A DNA stretch of 64,000 bases from assembly GCA_015039365.1 (NCBI GenBank), contig WION01000048.1, positions 124,001-188,000 of the forward strand. Reading direction: 5' to 3'. The notes beneath the pieces were generated by a model that saw only the letters and a list, made by a program, of their open reading frames with translations, was not told the origin of the DNA and did no database searches. The translations under genes and the position numbers were made by a program. Source of the DNA: Amanita rubescens (Eukaryota > Basidiomycota > Agaricomycetes > Agaricales > Amanitaceae). Positions 46,392-58,400 of the stretch are shown here, piece after piece (position 1 is the first letter of the stretch; each line of letters starts with the position of its first letter).

Positions 46392-46842
46392 TGTTACAAC
46401 ACGGTACGGACTCCCACATTATGCTCACATGATACGTCGGACATGTTTATTTCTTTATGCATACCTTACTCGTCGCTTCCCTTATGCTCGATTCATACGG
46501 ACTAACTCGTTTACTTGTTTATACCATCCCTTGTTCCACATATGACGCCGTCCTTGTACTTACTTTCGTACTTACCATTATTCATTAATTAGTACGTCTC
46601 ATTGTACTTGCTAGTATAAATACCGCATGTATTCTAGAGTCGAACCTTAAGTTCGACTTAGCTGTTTATTGTCATCTGGCAATATAACCTTACTCTTAAC
46701 TCATCTACCACAATCGTCCTCAGATCCTAAGTCAACGCCTTGACTTAGTATTGAACTTATAATCTTAACGTTTGACTTAAGACTTGTAATCGTGACTAGA
46801 GTTGCCGCTGCAACTTAGGTTGAGATTAACGAGTTCGTAACA
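46392..46842 (+). repeat. 3' LTR (451 bp)
   Basis: Same length and termini as the 5' LTR, with three transition differences. It is followed by the target duplication GTCAG at 46,843-46,847, after which the interrupted hAT transposase exon resumes. Confidence 0.95.
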
Positions 46843-49206
46843 GTCAGCGCTGCAACTTCATCCACCCATCCATCAACGTTATCAAAGTTACCATTGTCAT
46901 CTGCGTTCATCTCAGTCTCGGCTTCTTCAACTTCAATCTCGTCAGCCAATTTCAAGATCTGGTGTCCAATCACGTCAAGGTTGGCATCAGCAGCAGCTTT
47001 CTTTTTGGGAACGTCAAACTGTCGAAGAAGACTTTTTGCCACGAGATTGATTATATGCGTAAAGCATCTTGTCTGGTTAGCCAGTCCGGGAAAGTCAGGA
47101 AGGTGATCCTTGAGCTCATCAATCATGACATCATTGTTTGTGGCATTATCGCAGGTTATACCGAGAATCTGTGAAAGGATAACGAATAATGGATTTATAG
47201 GTGAGCAGCAGGAGTTGTTTATGTAATGTAATCGAGTCTGATACCTTATCGGCGACTCCGAACTCCTTCAAAACACCCGCGAATGCTACTGCCAAGTTGG
47301 CGCCAGAGTGTGACTGGACCCGCATCAAAACATTATTACGCTAGTAAGCGGTTGAAGAGACTCACCTTTGCTACTTCAACAATGTCAAGAAGGAGGCTGA
47401 TTGGTTCTCCCTCGTATTCCAGATGGACAGTGATAGCCACAAAAGCACGATGATTCGGTGAGGTCCAACTGTCTGTTGCGAAGTTGAGCATGCCATCGTA
47501 TTCCTGATAAACTGATAAGGTATGATATCACTTAAATTCACGGGTACGTACCTGTAACATTTTTGCAATCCATTTCCTAGACTTCGCAAAGACGAGCTTG
47601 ACATCACGAGACACAGTTGTTGGATGAGGGATGTAGTATCCCGGGCGGCCTGTCTTCATCAAACAAACAAATCCACGGTCCTTGACGATCGAGAACGGCC
47701 GTTTACTTTCGCTGACCCATCGCACAATTTCGGCCCTATGTAATGAAAGATATTATCAAACAATTGATGCAACTAATGCCTTACTCACCTGGTTTCTTCC
47801 CGGGAATGCTGCCAATGAGAGTACGTGATTTTCCCTTTTAACTTCCTAATAAATGTTGCTGTAATCGATCCATCACGCAGGTGGTTCTTGACAATGTTTT
47901 CGCGTGCATCCTTCAAGTTTGATGCATTCTCAGCTGCCTTCAAGATATCTAGGCCCCAGCACGGGCATTTTGTAACATGCCTTCGCATGTTTCCAGTTGA
48001 CTGCACATCGCCAGTGTCAAGGTATCGTACAATCCGTTTTCCACAGCCTTTCCCAATGCAAGTAAAGACATGGCATTTCCGACGGCGACGGCCCTCAGTT
48101 CGGTACTCGATCACTGGATCCGGTGCATAAAACGCATATACGGCAACACGCCATCCTTTCTTCATACGTGCTAAGCAATAAATGGTCAGTAACCTTATCT
48201 GATATGCATAGATCGACAATCTAACCAAGTTCCTGTTCATCCGTTTCTTTTTCTTTCACTTGGTCACCGGGAGCAGAGGAGATGGCAGAGCGATCTGAAC
48301 GGACTGAACCAGATGGGGCGGGAGAAGTTGCACGGCTATTCATGGTACGTGGACTGGGAATCCCCCCGCTAGTAGAATCAACTTCGATAACTTCATCGAC
48401 GCTCTGATCAACAGATCTGGTTTCATCCTCATTGGATTCGATGGCACTCTTTCGAACCCATTTCACAGGCCTGGAGGATGCATCAGAGTGTCGGGACAAG
48501 TTAACGGAAGATTTGTCAGAGCTAAACGCGCTCTTCAAGCTCGATCTTGACGACTTTGAAGCTTTACTGACGACACGACGGACTGTAGTAGCAGCGGCCT
48601 TGATTTTTTCTGAAACGGTCCGCTTCCTTTTTCCCTCGACAATGTCGCTGGGGTTGTCAGCCTCAAGGTGTTTTCCCATGGGCTAACAGACTTTGAGTTC
48701 GACGTGCTAATGAGATGATACTGGCAGGATAAGATGGCACAATTATCGATAACTATCATGATCCCACATCCGTATCTCAAACAAATTATCATTTTCATCA
48801 CTGCAGCATGATACGGCATCGACAGCGACACTATCCTCTGTGGGCTATTGGTCTCAATCCATCAGTGTGTGCTCAGACGCGCATTTTTCAACATGTCCAA
48901 TGGCCCGGGTATGTGGAGTCAACTGTGAGTCACTGGCAGCCACGTATGATGTGAGCCGCGATCCGTTCAAGAGTGGCATGTACGATCCAAAACTATATAT
49001 TCAACTGTTCAATGCTACTATGTACATAGCCCTTGCCTAACAAAGTAATGTAACGTGTGGCAAGTAACATATCTACATACACAGGTACAGGTACGGGTAC
49101 AGGTACACAGTGGGTTGTGAGGGATTGACCCATGACCCGACCCGGGAAACCCGGTTGGCCAAACCCGGGCGGGTTACCCGTACCCGAGCTATTCCCTAGT
49201 GCAGCC

Positions 49207-50412
49207 AGAGGTGGAGATGCTTGACAAGGCAGAAATGATGGCGGAGCATGGCGGAGTATCGTGGCAGTGCAATCCAATGATGATAGGTGTTGGTTCTGAA
49301 GGCAGCATGGCGGAATTGATGTCAGCGGTCGTTTAGCAAGGAAAGGGGTGTTGACAGGTGTTTCAGTGATGGATCGTGGCTTGTTTGCATATGGGCGTAA
49401 GGCAAGCAGTGCAATTGCAGCGGAATCGGATGCATCGGAGCTGTAGGCGGAGGGCGGAGGCAGAACATCATTGACAGAGGTAGAAAGTCGGAGGCAGTAA
49501 AGAGCGGAATTGTCAGAAGCGGAATCGTCGGTATAAGCATACCAAAGCAAGGCGAGGAGGGGCGCAACTCCCCCGATTGCGGTCATCCCAGTAATCCAAT
49601 CGATAGTGCTAACCCCTTGCAATGAGGCCACTAAGAAGTTTCCTGAGACGCCGTCGGCGCAATACGGTATTAAAGAATGTCGATGGCAAAGGTTCTGTCA
49701 ATGGCTGGTAAAGGGTTCCGAAACTGCGGCGGAGCTGTGGGCCTTAGAAATGTGTGTCGGATCGGATTGAGGCAGATCAGAGCCGATCGGAGCGGAGCAA
49801 GACAAATTGAGGTGATCGCAATCAAGATAAGCTAAAACATCAATGTGGCGGATGCCACGTGCCTATTCCTGGGAAGAAAAGAAAAAAAAATCGGAGCGTT
49901 GGAGCTGCAGTTAAGTTGGCGTCGGAAGGAGGAGGAGGAGCAATGCTGGCCAGGGGGCAGGCGTCGGAGCAGTGTGGACAGCATTTGGTGGACTGCAGCA
50001 TGTCGGATAAGGGTTGGCAGGTGTGGGGAAACATGAGGCATGGTCAACATGCGGCGGAAGGGCAGATACATGAGGCAGAGCTGCAAAATTTGAGGCGCAG
50101 CATCGGAGGCAGCAGAGGGTCATGTATAGGTGTCGGATGAGCTAAAGGAGTGACTGCATGCATAATGAATGGAACAGCGGTGGAGGTGGAGCAGAATCGG
50201 AGTGATTGAGCAAGTTGGGCAGCAAGAGGGGATGGCATTGGCGGCCTGCATCGGAGCGGACTCTAGAGCAGTGTGAGGAGCAGATGGCGGCGGATGGTGG
50301 CGGATGGATGGCGGAGTGAAATGTAGGCCTTGGTAGGGGTAGAAAGAATGTTCATGCTCGTGGACGAGCGACACAAGGACTGCGAGTTCGCGCCGAAGGT
50401 GGGCTCCAGTTG
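49207..50412. other. 1.2 kb flank of the hAT element, GCGGAG-rich repeats
   Basis: No gene was found. The plus strand is rich in GGCGGAG/GCGGAAT and GATCGGAGCGGAGC motifs, giving ORFs on the minus strand that look like low-complexity artefacts. It is probably part of the same older repeat as 35.7-36.1 kb, because GGAGCGGAGCA(G/A) occurs in both. Confidence 0.45.
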
Positions 50413-50759
50413 AAACACTGCAATGTGCTCTGGGTTGTACCCAGCACTGCAGGTGCCATGCACAATAGTGCACAGACTTAAGCTAAGGCTGATCTGAGGG
50501 GAAGGGGACTCCGATTCTCGTTCGTAGCTATTGTATACGACTACATGTGACATGTACTTATAGTAACTACCATGCGCTTACCATGCGCTTGTGGTCCGAC
50601 ATAATCTGACATATTCCCGTGCATCGGAGCGGAGCAGATTGAAGCGGATCGAAAGTGGACGGAAGCGGACGGAAAGCGGATCGAAGGTGGATGGCAGAGG
50701 ACATCTTCAGAAGGCTTCAGAGCATGCTGCACACTGTAACAGGATTCCATCCGTTACAA
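50413..50759 (+). repeat. dispersed direct repeat, copy B
   Basis: Nearly identical to 35,697-36,066 except for the ~30-nt segment and a handful of substitutions. It is followed by ACGGGGCAGTTGCACCC and sequence related to 31,550-31,857, so both loci are fragments of one larger repeat family. Confidence 0.75.
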
Positions 50760-52700
50760 CGGGGCAGTTGCACCCAACCTCGGCCACACTGTTGGACAAT
50801 GGCACTGAAGTGGTCGGAAGGAAAGAAGATATAAAAACTAAACTACAACACATTTATATAATGTCTACCTCATGTACTAGTATGTGCATCCAATCCAAAA
50901 CAATCTAGTCCAACACGTCGGAGCTGTCAGAACATGTCGGAACCGTTGGAATGAGGTCCCAAAGTTGAGGGTTCAATTCTGCAATGTAGTACTGATTCCA
51001 GCATAGCCAGAATCGGTACGTTAGGGCCCACCGTATTGTAGTAAAATTACTAAGAAATACATTATGTAGCAACAACCAGGGAAAGGGTATGTGATGCAGC
51101 ACATGGTGTGCATCATGCATCAGTGGTGGGCTCAGATTTTCTTCATTTTGGTGCTATAAGTCAATATTTTGCATCAGTATCATTGCAGCTTGCCACTGCC
51201 ACTATTAGCTTTTTTTTTTCTGCATCTGTAGTTGAAATCTTCTTTTCCTTCCATACTAGGCATTAAGTAAGCATGATGAAGTAACAATGACCAGTCCACA
51301 TTTTGAAATTGTGGGTTGGCATCCTTGGGATTAGCAAGGTCTTGCATTTTGAATTGTAACTCACCTGCACTGTTTTTCTATGTACAGTGTTGTGCACAGC
51401 TAGCTATATGATCAAGCCATGGTAGGTAGTGGACAAGGAAGGAGGCAGAGCAACTTGTGAGTGGGAAAGGGAGTTGGAGGCAGCAAGAGAGTAGTGGGTA
51501 AGAAAGGAGGCAGGGTGAGTGAAGTGGGTTAGAAAGGAGGCATGGAAAGAGAGGTGGGCAAGCAAGGAAACTGGGAGAGTCTAAGATTTTTCTTTTACAA
51601 TGTAATGTTGCATTACTACCAATTGATGTTTTTGTAATTAGCCTGGTGGATGTCAATCTTAGTTGGTAATTCATCTTATTTCATTCACATTTCTGTCAGG
51701 AGTGCTACTAAGGTCTAATACTTTGAGGTGAAATGAGCAAGTAGGCAGGGAGGGAAAGTACCAAAGGAGGAGTGCAGAGGCAAAGAAAGTGAAATTGGAA
51801 AGCAGGCGGATAGGGAAAGCAAAACAGATGAACAGGCAGGGCCCACAGGGAGGGAAGGTGAAGCAGGTGAGTAGGAATGGAAGGTGTGAAACAGGCAAGT
51901 GGAGTGAAATGGTCAAGTGGGCAGGGAAGGAAAGTGAAACAGACATGCATGCATTATTGCTCCCTAGGCCAGTGGCAGTGCTAGGGAACAGCAGGGGTAT
52001 ACCCCCAGGATTCCCTGCATGCATGTAGCAGGGAGAGTGAAATGATGCTGTGAACAGTGAGGATTCTGGTAGGATCAGATAATTCAGCATCTGAACATGT
52101 GTTCAAATTCAATCAGCACATCTCATCCATGCCCTCTGACCAAGGAATCTGGAAATTAAGCCTGGCAGGATAATGCACATATGCCTGACAAAGAAGACAG
52201 GTGCATGCAAGTGTGTGTCAGCAACATGAGCAGGTACAATAGCTTACCTATTGTGATATGGTCTTAGACTACCCTTCAGCATATTAGTGGTGGAGAGAGG
52301 AAGAGAATGGATTGTCCTATTCAACTACAATATAGGACAGGTTTATATACTAAGAGATAACAAATATGTACATACATATATGTAAACATATAGTATAGAT
52401 GGGAAAGTATGGTGTGATAAGCACACCATAAGGTATCATCATGAGTCTATCATAATGTCATCCTTTGGAGGATGACCTAAGCAATATGATTAACAGTGTC
52501 ACATGAGACACACTAGGATATGCTAAGCAAGCATGTAGGAAGGTAAGCAGCCAATCAGAAGCCACCTATGTACTGTAAGTAACCAATTAAAAACATGCTT
52601 ATTTTTTTTGTACATACTAATACTGATATAATATTATTACAGTTATTATTATAATTATCAGTATCCATTTTAGTATTTTAAAAGTTAAATATGCAAAGGG
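50760..52700. other. 1.9 kb without genes, purine-rich in the middle
   Basis: 50,760-51,010 resembles the left flank of the Harbinger element. 51,420-51,560 and 51,730-51,940 are G/A-rich with short imperfect tandem units around GAAAGGAGGCA and GGGAAAGTGAAA. 52,600-52,690 is AT-rich. Minus-strand ORFs here are Pro/Leu/Cys-rich and appear to be by-products of the strand bias. Confidence 0.5.
52548..52595 (+). repeat. direct repeat flanking the minisatellite, left copy
   Basis: CAGCCAATCAGAAGCCAYC, then a TGTAAGTAACCAAT block, recurs at 53,359-53,403, 811 bp to the right. The two copies bracket the minisatellite. Confidence 0.65.
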
Positions 52701-52713
52701 GAAGATAGAAGAT

Positions 52714-53330
52714 GTGAAAGGGATGCCAGGGGATGCCAGGAGGGTGCACATGGGTTAGAGGACTGAGAAGGAGTGTGGAGGGGGCAAAGAAGTGAGAGGA
52801 CTGAGAAAGAGTGTGGAGAGGGGAAGGGAGTAGAAGCAGAGGGGTGAGAAAATGTCAGAAGGACTGGGCAGGGAGTGTGGTGGGGGGCAGGGAAAGTGAG
52901 AAAAAGTGGCCAGGCCTGGTGCCAGAAGAGCATGTACAGGCAGAGGACCAAGCAGGGAGTGTGGAGGAGGGCAAGTACAGGTAGCAGGGGTGAGAAAAAG
53001 CAGCAAAAGGGTGCACGTGAGCAGAACTGAGGAAGGGAAGTAAGGGGTGAGAAAAAGTCACCAGGGGGTGCCAGGAGGATGCGAGTGAGCCAAGGAATGT
53101 GGAGAAGGGCAGGGAAGGGGAGAAGTAGACGGGGACAGGAAAAAGCAGCCAGGTTGCCAGAAGGGTGCACGCGAAGGGCAGATACAGAGGAGGGCGGGAA
53201 AAAGCGGCCAGGGTGCCAGGAGTATGCGGGCGTGCAGAGGGCTGAGCCGGAATGTGGAGGAGGGCAGATAGAGGCAGAGGGGTGCGAGGAAAGAGAACCG
53301 GAGTGCGACGCACGGTCAGGAGCATGGAAC
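52714..53330 (+). repeat. degenerate purine-rich minisatellite
   Basis: Roughly 85-110 bp units recur with the pattern GAGTGTGGAGG-GGGCAG, then GCAGAGGGGTGAGAAAAAG, then GCCAGGGTGCCAGGAGGRTG. At least six imperfect copies were counted by eye. The long minus-strand ORFs through it (for example 52,685-53,170) are explained by the repeat. Confidence 0.65.
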
Positions 53331-53358
53331 GGTTATTCTGAGTGAGTGGGAAAGTAAT

Positions 53359-53403
53359 CAGCCAATCAGAAGCCATCTTTGTAAGTAACCAATGAGAAAC
53401 GTG
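53359..53403 (+). repeat. direct repeat flanking the minisatellite, right copy
   Basis: Counterpart of 52,548-52,595; it lacks about 3 nt in the middle. It contains an inverted CCAAT box (ATTGG on the minus strand) and lies about 85 nt downstream of the kinase gene stop. Confidence 0.6.
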
Positions 53404-53487
53404 AGAGAGGTTTATATTGCCAAGCTCTATATAATTAAAATTACCGCACCTCCGAAACGTATGGCGAATGCAGACAGTGTCTGGCTT

Positions 53488-54874
53488 TTACGCTGTCCGT
53501 TGGGGGGAAAGTAAATCGTCCCAATGCTCCGACTCGTGCTCCTGGCACTCTTCGAGGTTAGAGAACTGCCTGCGGCAACTGGGAAAATTGCAGTAAACGA
53601 CTGATAATAGTGATATGATATTTTCTTCGGAGGAAATTTTATCGGCGGTGCTGTCCGAAATATTTTTAGATGACAAGAATTCCAGTAGTCGTGTGCATTC
53701 CTCCGGCGTTGAAGACCTTTTGAAGAGAAAATCTAGGTAGAATGCGGTAATGAATATGTTTGGCCGGTGCCGTGGTTCCTGTTGCCAACACCAGCATAAA
53801 AGTGACCATAACCCCTTCCCGATTTCTGTTGGCGGGCGGGGTTTACTGCCTTTCACTATGTAGAATATGACGCTTGCATCATATTGTAAGTGTGAAAAAG
53901 GCGGTTTGCCAGTGAAAACCTTCCCACAAAATCATTAGGAGATCAAGGCACGACGTGTGGCCCGTACCTCTAAAATTGTCATACCGAATGCCCACATATC
54001 TGTTTCCCGTGTATGTCGAGCGAGCTCCTCCCCATCATCGTAGATCAGCTCGTACGCCATCCATCGACATGTACCACCAACTTGTTTCGTGGTGAAGCCA
54101 CTAACCTCCAATAATCGACCTAGGCCGAAGTCGCTTAAACACGCTTTGCCGTTGTCATTGACAAGAACGTTCGACTGTTGGACACACGTGAGATAAAAAA
54201 ATAAATAAGAGCGTGGTGAGAGCACCCACGCCTTTGATATCGCCGTGGACGACCGGAGGATTCAGGCCATGGAGGTAGGCTAATCCGGATGCTATCTGAC
54301 AAATCTGCCGAGCCTCTAGACACGATTGGTTCCCCAGTGAGAAAATTGCGTACCAGCTCAAGCCGATTGACATGAGGTTTTGCCTCGAGATATGACACGA
54401 GGTTTCCGAAGGCGTAGAATGGGTAAACCAAGCAAGGACTGCCTTCTCTGTCAAAGTCGAAACTTATGCCATAGAAGGGAATTATGTGCGGGTGGTCGAG
54501 GTTGATCAAAATCGACGCCTCTTGCATGAATTTCTATTGCGGAGTTAAGAGCCCGGAGAGAGCGCGACGAAAGAGACTTCATTACATATTTCAAACGTTC
54601 GTATCGCTCTTTCTTCCCTGGAGGAATTGAACGTATGACTTTGACGGCAACCTGAAGGAGAAACCTGAATAAAGTAAAGTGCGGTAGAGATAGTTAACCA
54701 TACAGATTCAACCATTCCATTTTCGTGCGTCAATGTGCCTTTCCAAAAATCTGCTGAGGTGCCCAATGAAAAACCAGAGTCGCCATCTTTTTTAACAAGG
54801 CCTGACAAGTCCCGCCGAGCAGACGAGGGAAGTCCTTTTGCGCCTCTTTTTTTTTTTGATTCCGGCCACCACAT
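53488..54874 (-). CDS. TKL-like protein kinase ending in a C2H2 zinc finger
   Basis: This is a multi-exon minus-strand gene. It contains a glycine-loop-like region (GFSLGTSADFWKGTL), then VAVKVIRSIPPGKKERYERL with the catalytic Lys, MQEASILINLDHPHIIPFYG (alpha-C and beta-4), a YLEAKPHVNRLELV hinge part, and SGLAYLHGLNPPVVHGDIK joined by splicing to SNVLVNDNGKACLSDFGLGR (catalytic loop HGD without Arg, and DFG). GGTCRWMAYELIYDDGEE follows, with PE replaced by YE, then ETDMWAFGMTILEV. The last exon continues with RPPTEIGKGLWSLLCWCWQQ and HRPNIF, then a tail holding a perfect C-x4-C-x12-H-x3-H finger at about 53,525-53,593. Kinase families of this kind are common in Agaricomycetes. The start is uncertain; coding-like sequence at 54.95-55.2 kb may be an upstream exon. 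Confidence 0.8.
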
Positions 54875-55487
54875 AATTGTGCGAAAAAAGAGTGAGAGTC
54901 GGTGACTAACAATTTTTAGATGCGTAAGCGGATCAGTGTACGGGCCCGCCTACCATATCCAAGCTCTAGTTGCCCTGGTGTGCGATGAGACTCAAAAAGA
55001 AATAATCCATAAGTTAACCAAACCTGAACGGTAGCATAGATGTTACTGGCGATTGGAAGTTCAAAATTTTCCCGCACACGTAAGGTTCCGTGAGCAATGA
55101 GCATATGTAACCTTGCAGATATATAAAGACCGTTGTGGCTGATGCAGTAGTGTGCATCTGGCACTTGTAAACGGTCCGAAAGATTCATAAAGAGTCGAGC
55201 GTTCAGGGATATCGATGAACGTTGAAAGGGCGACACGATCGGTATGAATGAGGATCGAGTTGTTGCAGTTGAACGTTGAACGATGAACAATGAAAGGTGG
55301 CCATCCCTTATCAATGTACATCATGATCTGATCGAGATCATCATCATGTCATCATGGAATGTCATAACAGTGTTGACAAAGGCGCCCCGCCGCGTGGTGA
55401 CCCTTCCTACAAATACCCTTCATCGTTCATCGTTTAACATCAACAGCGACATCCTTCTCTTGCCATCTATTTCATTAAGCGATACGA
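54875..55487. other. 0.6 kb between divergent kinase and hydrolase genes
   Basis: A minus-strand ORF (54,916-55,314) contains FMNLSDRLQVPDAHYCISHN and RLHMLIAHGTLRVRENFELP, which read like real protein and may be 5' exons of the kinase gene. I could not join it with confidence. The stretch also serves as the promoter side of the hydrolase gene. Confidence 0.4.
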
Positions 55488-58400
55488 ATGCCGTTGAATA
55501 CACTTACTACTGAAGTTGGCCTCAAAGTGGGACCCGTTCTCCTTGAAACCCTAGTGAAACATTACGTCGATCGCCTAAAGAAACATGCAAGTCGTGGCTC
55601 CACGCAACTAAAACGTGATGAACTGTTGTATGACGAGGCATTCAATATCGTTAAGGTATGGTGAAATGTTCCGTTGCCTTCCGCATTCAAACACCCCTTG
55701 ACATGTCCTAGGCTTTCATGAAAGCTGCATGTTTGTGAGTCTTGTCTCCGGCGGAAATGAAACTATGTCACACGACCCCTAGCCATTCCGTTGAAGAGTT
55801 GCAGGGTACCATAATTATTGGTCTGACGATGCGTTCACTAATGCGTTTCAGAATTCTCCAACACGCGCACACCGTCACCGCCCTGGACTCGTGTTGTCCG
55901 AACTACCATACCATTGGCTTCTTGCGACACCGCGGCCACCTATCTCATACAAGCTCTGGGCGGTGAAGAACACGCGAGGAATGTAGTGGGAGGTGTGAAA
56001 TGGTGGCAAGTTCGCGGTCTAGAGGGGTGTGTATATATAGTAATTTGTGAAGGAACTGAGATTGATCTGCCTTAGGATAGAAGCCCAGTGGATCACCGCC
56101 AAGAAGGATTGGCGTGAGGCAAAGAAGCGTTACAAGGCACAGCGTGAAGCAGAAGCCAATGGGATAGAGGTTCCAAACCATCACAGCGGAGAATCTCCCG
56201 AAGAACTCAAATACGAGGATGCGATGGATGACATGCGCTGCGTGCTCTATTGTCACGGAGGTTGGTATATGCGAGACTTCTGGTTCTTCAGTTTTGTTCA
56301 AGTCTCTTTGATTAGGTGGATACTTTTTTGGCAGTGTCGATCAAGAAAGGTCCGTGAAGATCTCCCGGTACATCGTATTAGAGATCTTGAGAATTCGATT
56401 TCTTCCAGGTATAGCATCGAACGGATTGCCAGAAAGATTAATGGCCGCGTTCTCGGTGTGACCTTTGTTGTCATCTATGATTCGTATTGCTGATGCTATA
56501 TCAAGCTATCAACTATCGTCTTGCCCCACAATACCCTTTCCCCTGCGCTTTGCAAGATGCCTTAGCAGCATGTAAGTTTTGAGGATCTTTGTACAGCTTG
56601 CGTGTGAATTGTTCTTTCCAGATCTCTATCTTACTGAACCGCCGCCCGGATCAGATCATCGCCCAGTACATCCTAGTCAAATAGTAGTTGCCGGTGATTC
56701 TGCAGGTGGTGGCTTGGCGCTTGCTTTGTTGCAGGTTTTGCGTGATGTTGGACTCCCAATGCCTGCTGGAGGAATACTCATTTCCCCTTGGAGTGACATG
56801 ACCCATTCTTTCCCCAGTATTCATACGAACACTGAAACGGTAAATGATCCCAATATGTAGCATGGGTGATATTTGCTGAAGGTCTTCAGGACATAATGCC
56901 TGATTGGGGATTGTCCTTGATGAAGCCAAGCATCCTGTGGCCTCCTCCGACTGATGAGCAGACTCGACGCACACACCATTCCCTCAGGTCCAGGATTCGC
57001 CATGCTATTAGCCCCAAAATGCCGACACCCAGAGCATCTGTGTCAACAATCCGTTCGACGCAAAGCAGACCACCCCCAGACCACCCCTTGCCAATTGACA
57101 TTGGATCGACAACCTCTGTACCCTCGTTACACAACGAAACGATCAGACTCGTAACGGAGGGAGGAGAAGTCTTAACAATCGATAGGCAGGTTCAATTATA
57201 TGCGCCGAACTCCTTACTTGCCCACCCATTGGTCAGTCCTGCATTGTCTTACCTTGGTGGATTACCACCTCTGCTAGTTGTTGCCAGCGATGGAGAGGTA
57301 TTAAGAGATGAGATAATATATACGTATGTTGTCGCCCTTCATCCCAGTTCATGGAATCTTCATTGTTCATTTCCAGTGCTCATAAAGCCGCAAATCCCAC
57401 TCAATATACGGTCCACCCCACCGCCCGGGATCTATATCCACCACTGCGGGACATTGAAGGAAAGCATCCACCCACGAAAGTGCATCTGCAAATTTATGAC
57501 GGTATGATGCTTCCCATACGCTAAAATAACTTCCTCACAGGCCTATGTAGATGCTGCGCATGTATTACCCGTCTTGTTTGCTTTCACAACACCTGCAAAA
57601 TACTGCTTCCGTGCGATGGCCACCTTTTGCAAACATGTAACAATGTCCGGAACGGCCTGCGATCCAACATCCCCTCCCGCAACTTCCAAATCCATGCCCA
57701 ACATGCCTTCTACACCTCTTAATAGCGATTATGAAGCAGCGCTGAGTGGTGCAGAGCTTAGGGCAGTACAATCCGCGCCTCCCCCCGGTTTGGAAAAGAG
57801 TCGGTCAATAAAACGCACCATCTCAGTGAGGATGCGACGGGTAGTTCATGCTATGCAGTCACCAAACCTTGAATCGCATAAAAAGAGGCAACAGGTACTC
57901 TCTCCTCTTGCCCCCGTGCCAGAAGGACAAGTGTCCGAACAAAGGCCCGCCCTGCAATCACATTCACCAAGTGATGTTGGGGGTCCACGCTTCGAAGCTC
58001 AATCCTCAGTCGTGCACCATAATCCAGAGCGATATGCCGGAGAACCTACAGTTTACCGCACCCAGGGCGATGAGGTAGGTGTCATTTACATGCGTGACGT
58101 CGTTTCATTGCATACTGACGACTTGATAGTATTTGTGGGCCGGACCCATGCTCCGAGAGCGAGTTTCAACAAGAGGAATTTTACGTCCCCTGGAGTCCGA
58201 ATCTGACCTGGTCGCTTGTAATATGCCACCAGATGTCGTTGGATTTTTGTCGGAACGTGCAATCAGAAGATATCTGGACAACACGGCCATCTTTGACAAG
58301 AAGTTTGCTCGACATGTTAAGCTCATCGAAAGCCGGCGCCGCCGGAATCTCAAGCGAGCAGAGAGGCAGACGACCAAGAATCTCGACGCATACAAAGATT

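Larger units (their letters stand above)
38705..46842 (+). mobile_element. Ty3/gypsy chromovirus LTR retrotransposon
   Basis: The element is 8,138 bp with two 451-bp LTRs (TG...CA) and a 5-bp target duplication GTCAG (38,700-38,704 and 46,843-46,847). Internal order is PBS, gag, pol (PR-RT-RNase H-integrase-chromodomain), an extra ORF, and a polypurine tract. The LTRs differ at three transitions, so insertion is recent. The coding region nonetheless carries a nonsense codon in pol and apparent frame breaks in gag and ORF3, so this copy looks non-autonomous. Confidence 0.95.
36349..48679 (-). pseudogene. hAT transposase gene split by a retrotransposon
   Basis: Coding exons run on the minus strand from an ATG at 48,679 to a stop at 36,349. 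They encode a basic Ser-rich N-terminus (about 48.2-48.7 kb), a BED-like zinc finger (KCHVFTCIGKGC...GNMRRHVTKC, about 48.0 kb), and the RNase-H-like core (EYDGMLNFATDSWTSPNH, about 47.5 kb; TCDNATNNDVMIDELKDH, about 47.1 kb; NQTRCFTHIINLVAKSLL). The chromovirus insertion at 46,843/38,704 falls between codons for VAAL and EEERAEL. The remainder follows (VSTWWNSTFDMLDVAVQYRK, about 38.5 kb), ending in the hAT dimerisation domain (SVEVEHVFSSGRLLLSYTRN, about 36.5 kb). Apart from the insertion the exons I followed have no stops, so it was probably functional until recently. Confidence 0.85.
36116..49198. mobile_element. hAT-superfamily DNA transposon enlarged by nested insertions
   Basis: Ends match as inverted repeats over TAGGGAATAGCTCGGGTA and are followed inward by repeated GGGTAC/GGGTAA motifs on both sides. 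An 8-bp target duplication GTGCAGCC (36,108-36,115 and 49,199-49,206) is perfect, as expected for hAT. The span is 13,083 bp. Subtracting an 8,138-bp retroelement and an 847-bp small element with their duplications leaves about 4.1 kb of original transposon, which carries one transposase gene on the minus strand. Confidence 0.92.

Noticed and set aside
49832..50238. Minus-strand ORFs rich in His, Pro and Leu at 49.8-50.2 kb
   Set aside because: They are low-complexity translations of GCGGAG-type repeats; several overlap in different frames with the same composition.
52685..53376. Long Pro/Leu/Ser minus-strand ORFs (161 and 173 aa)
   Set aside because: They run through a purine-rich tandem repeat, so the open frames and peptide periodicity follow from strand bias and not from coding.
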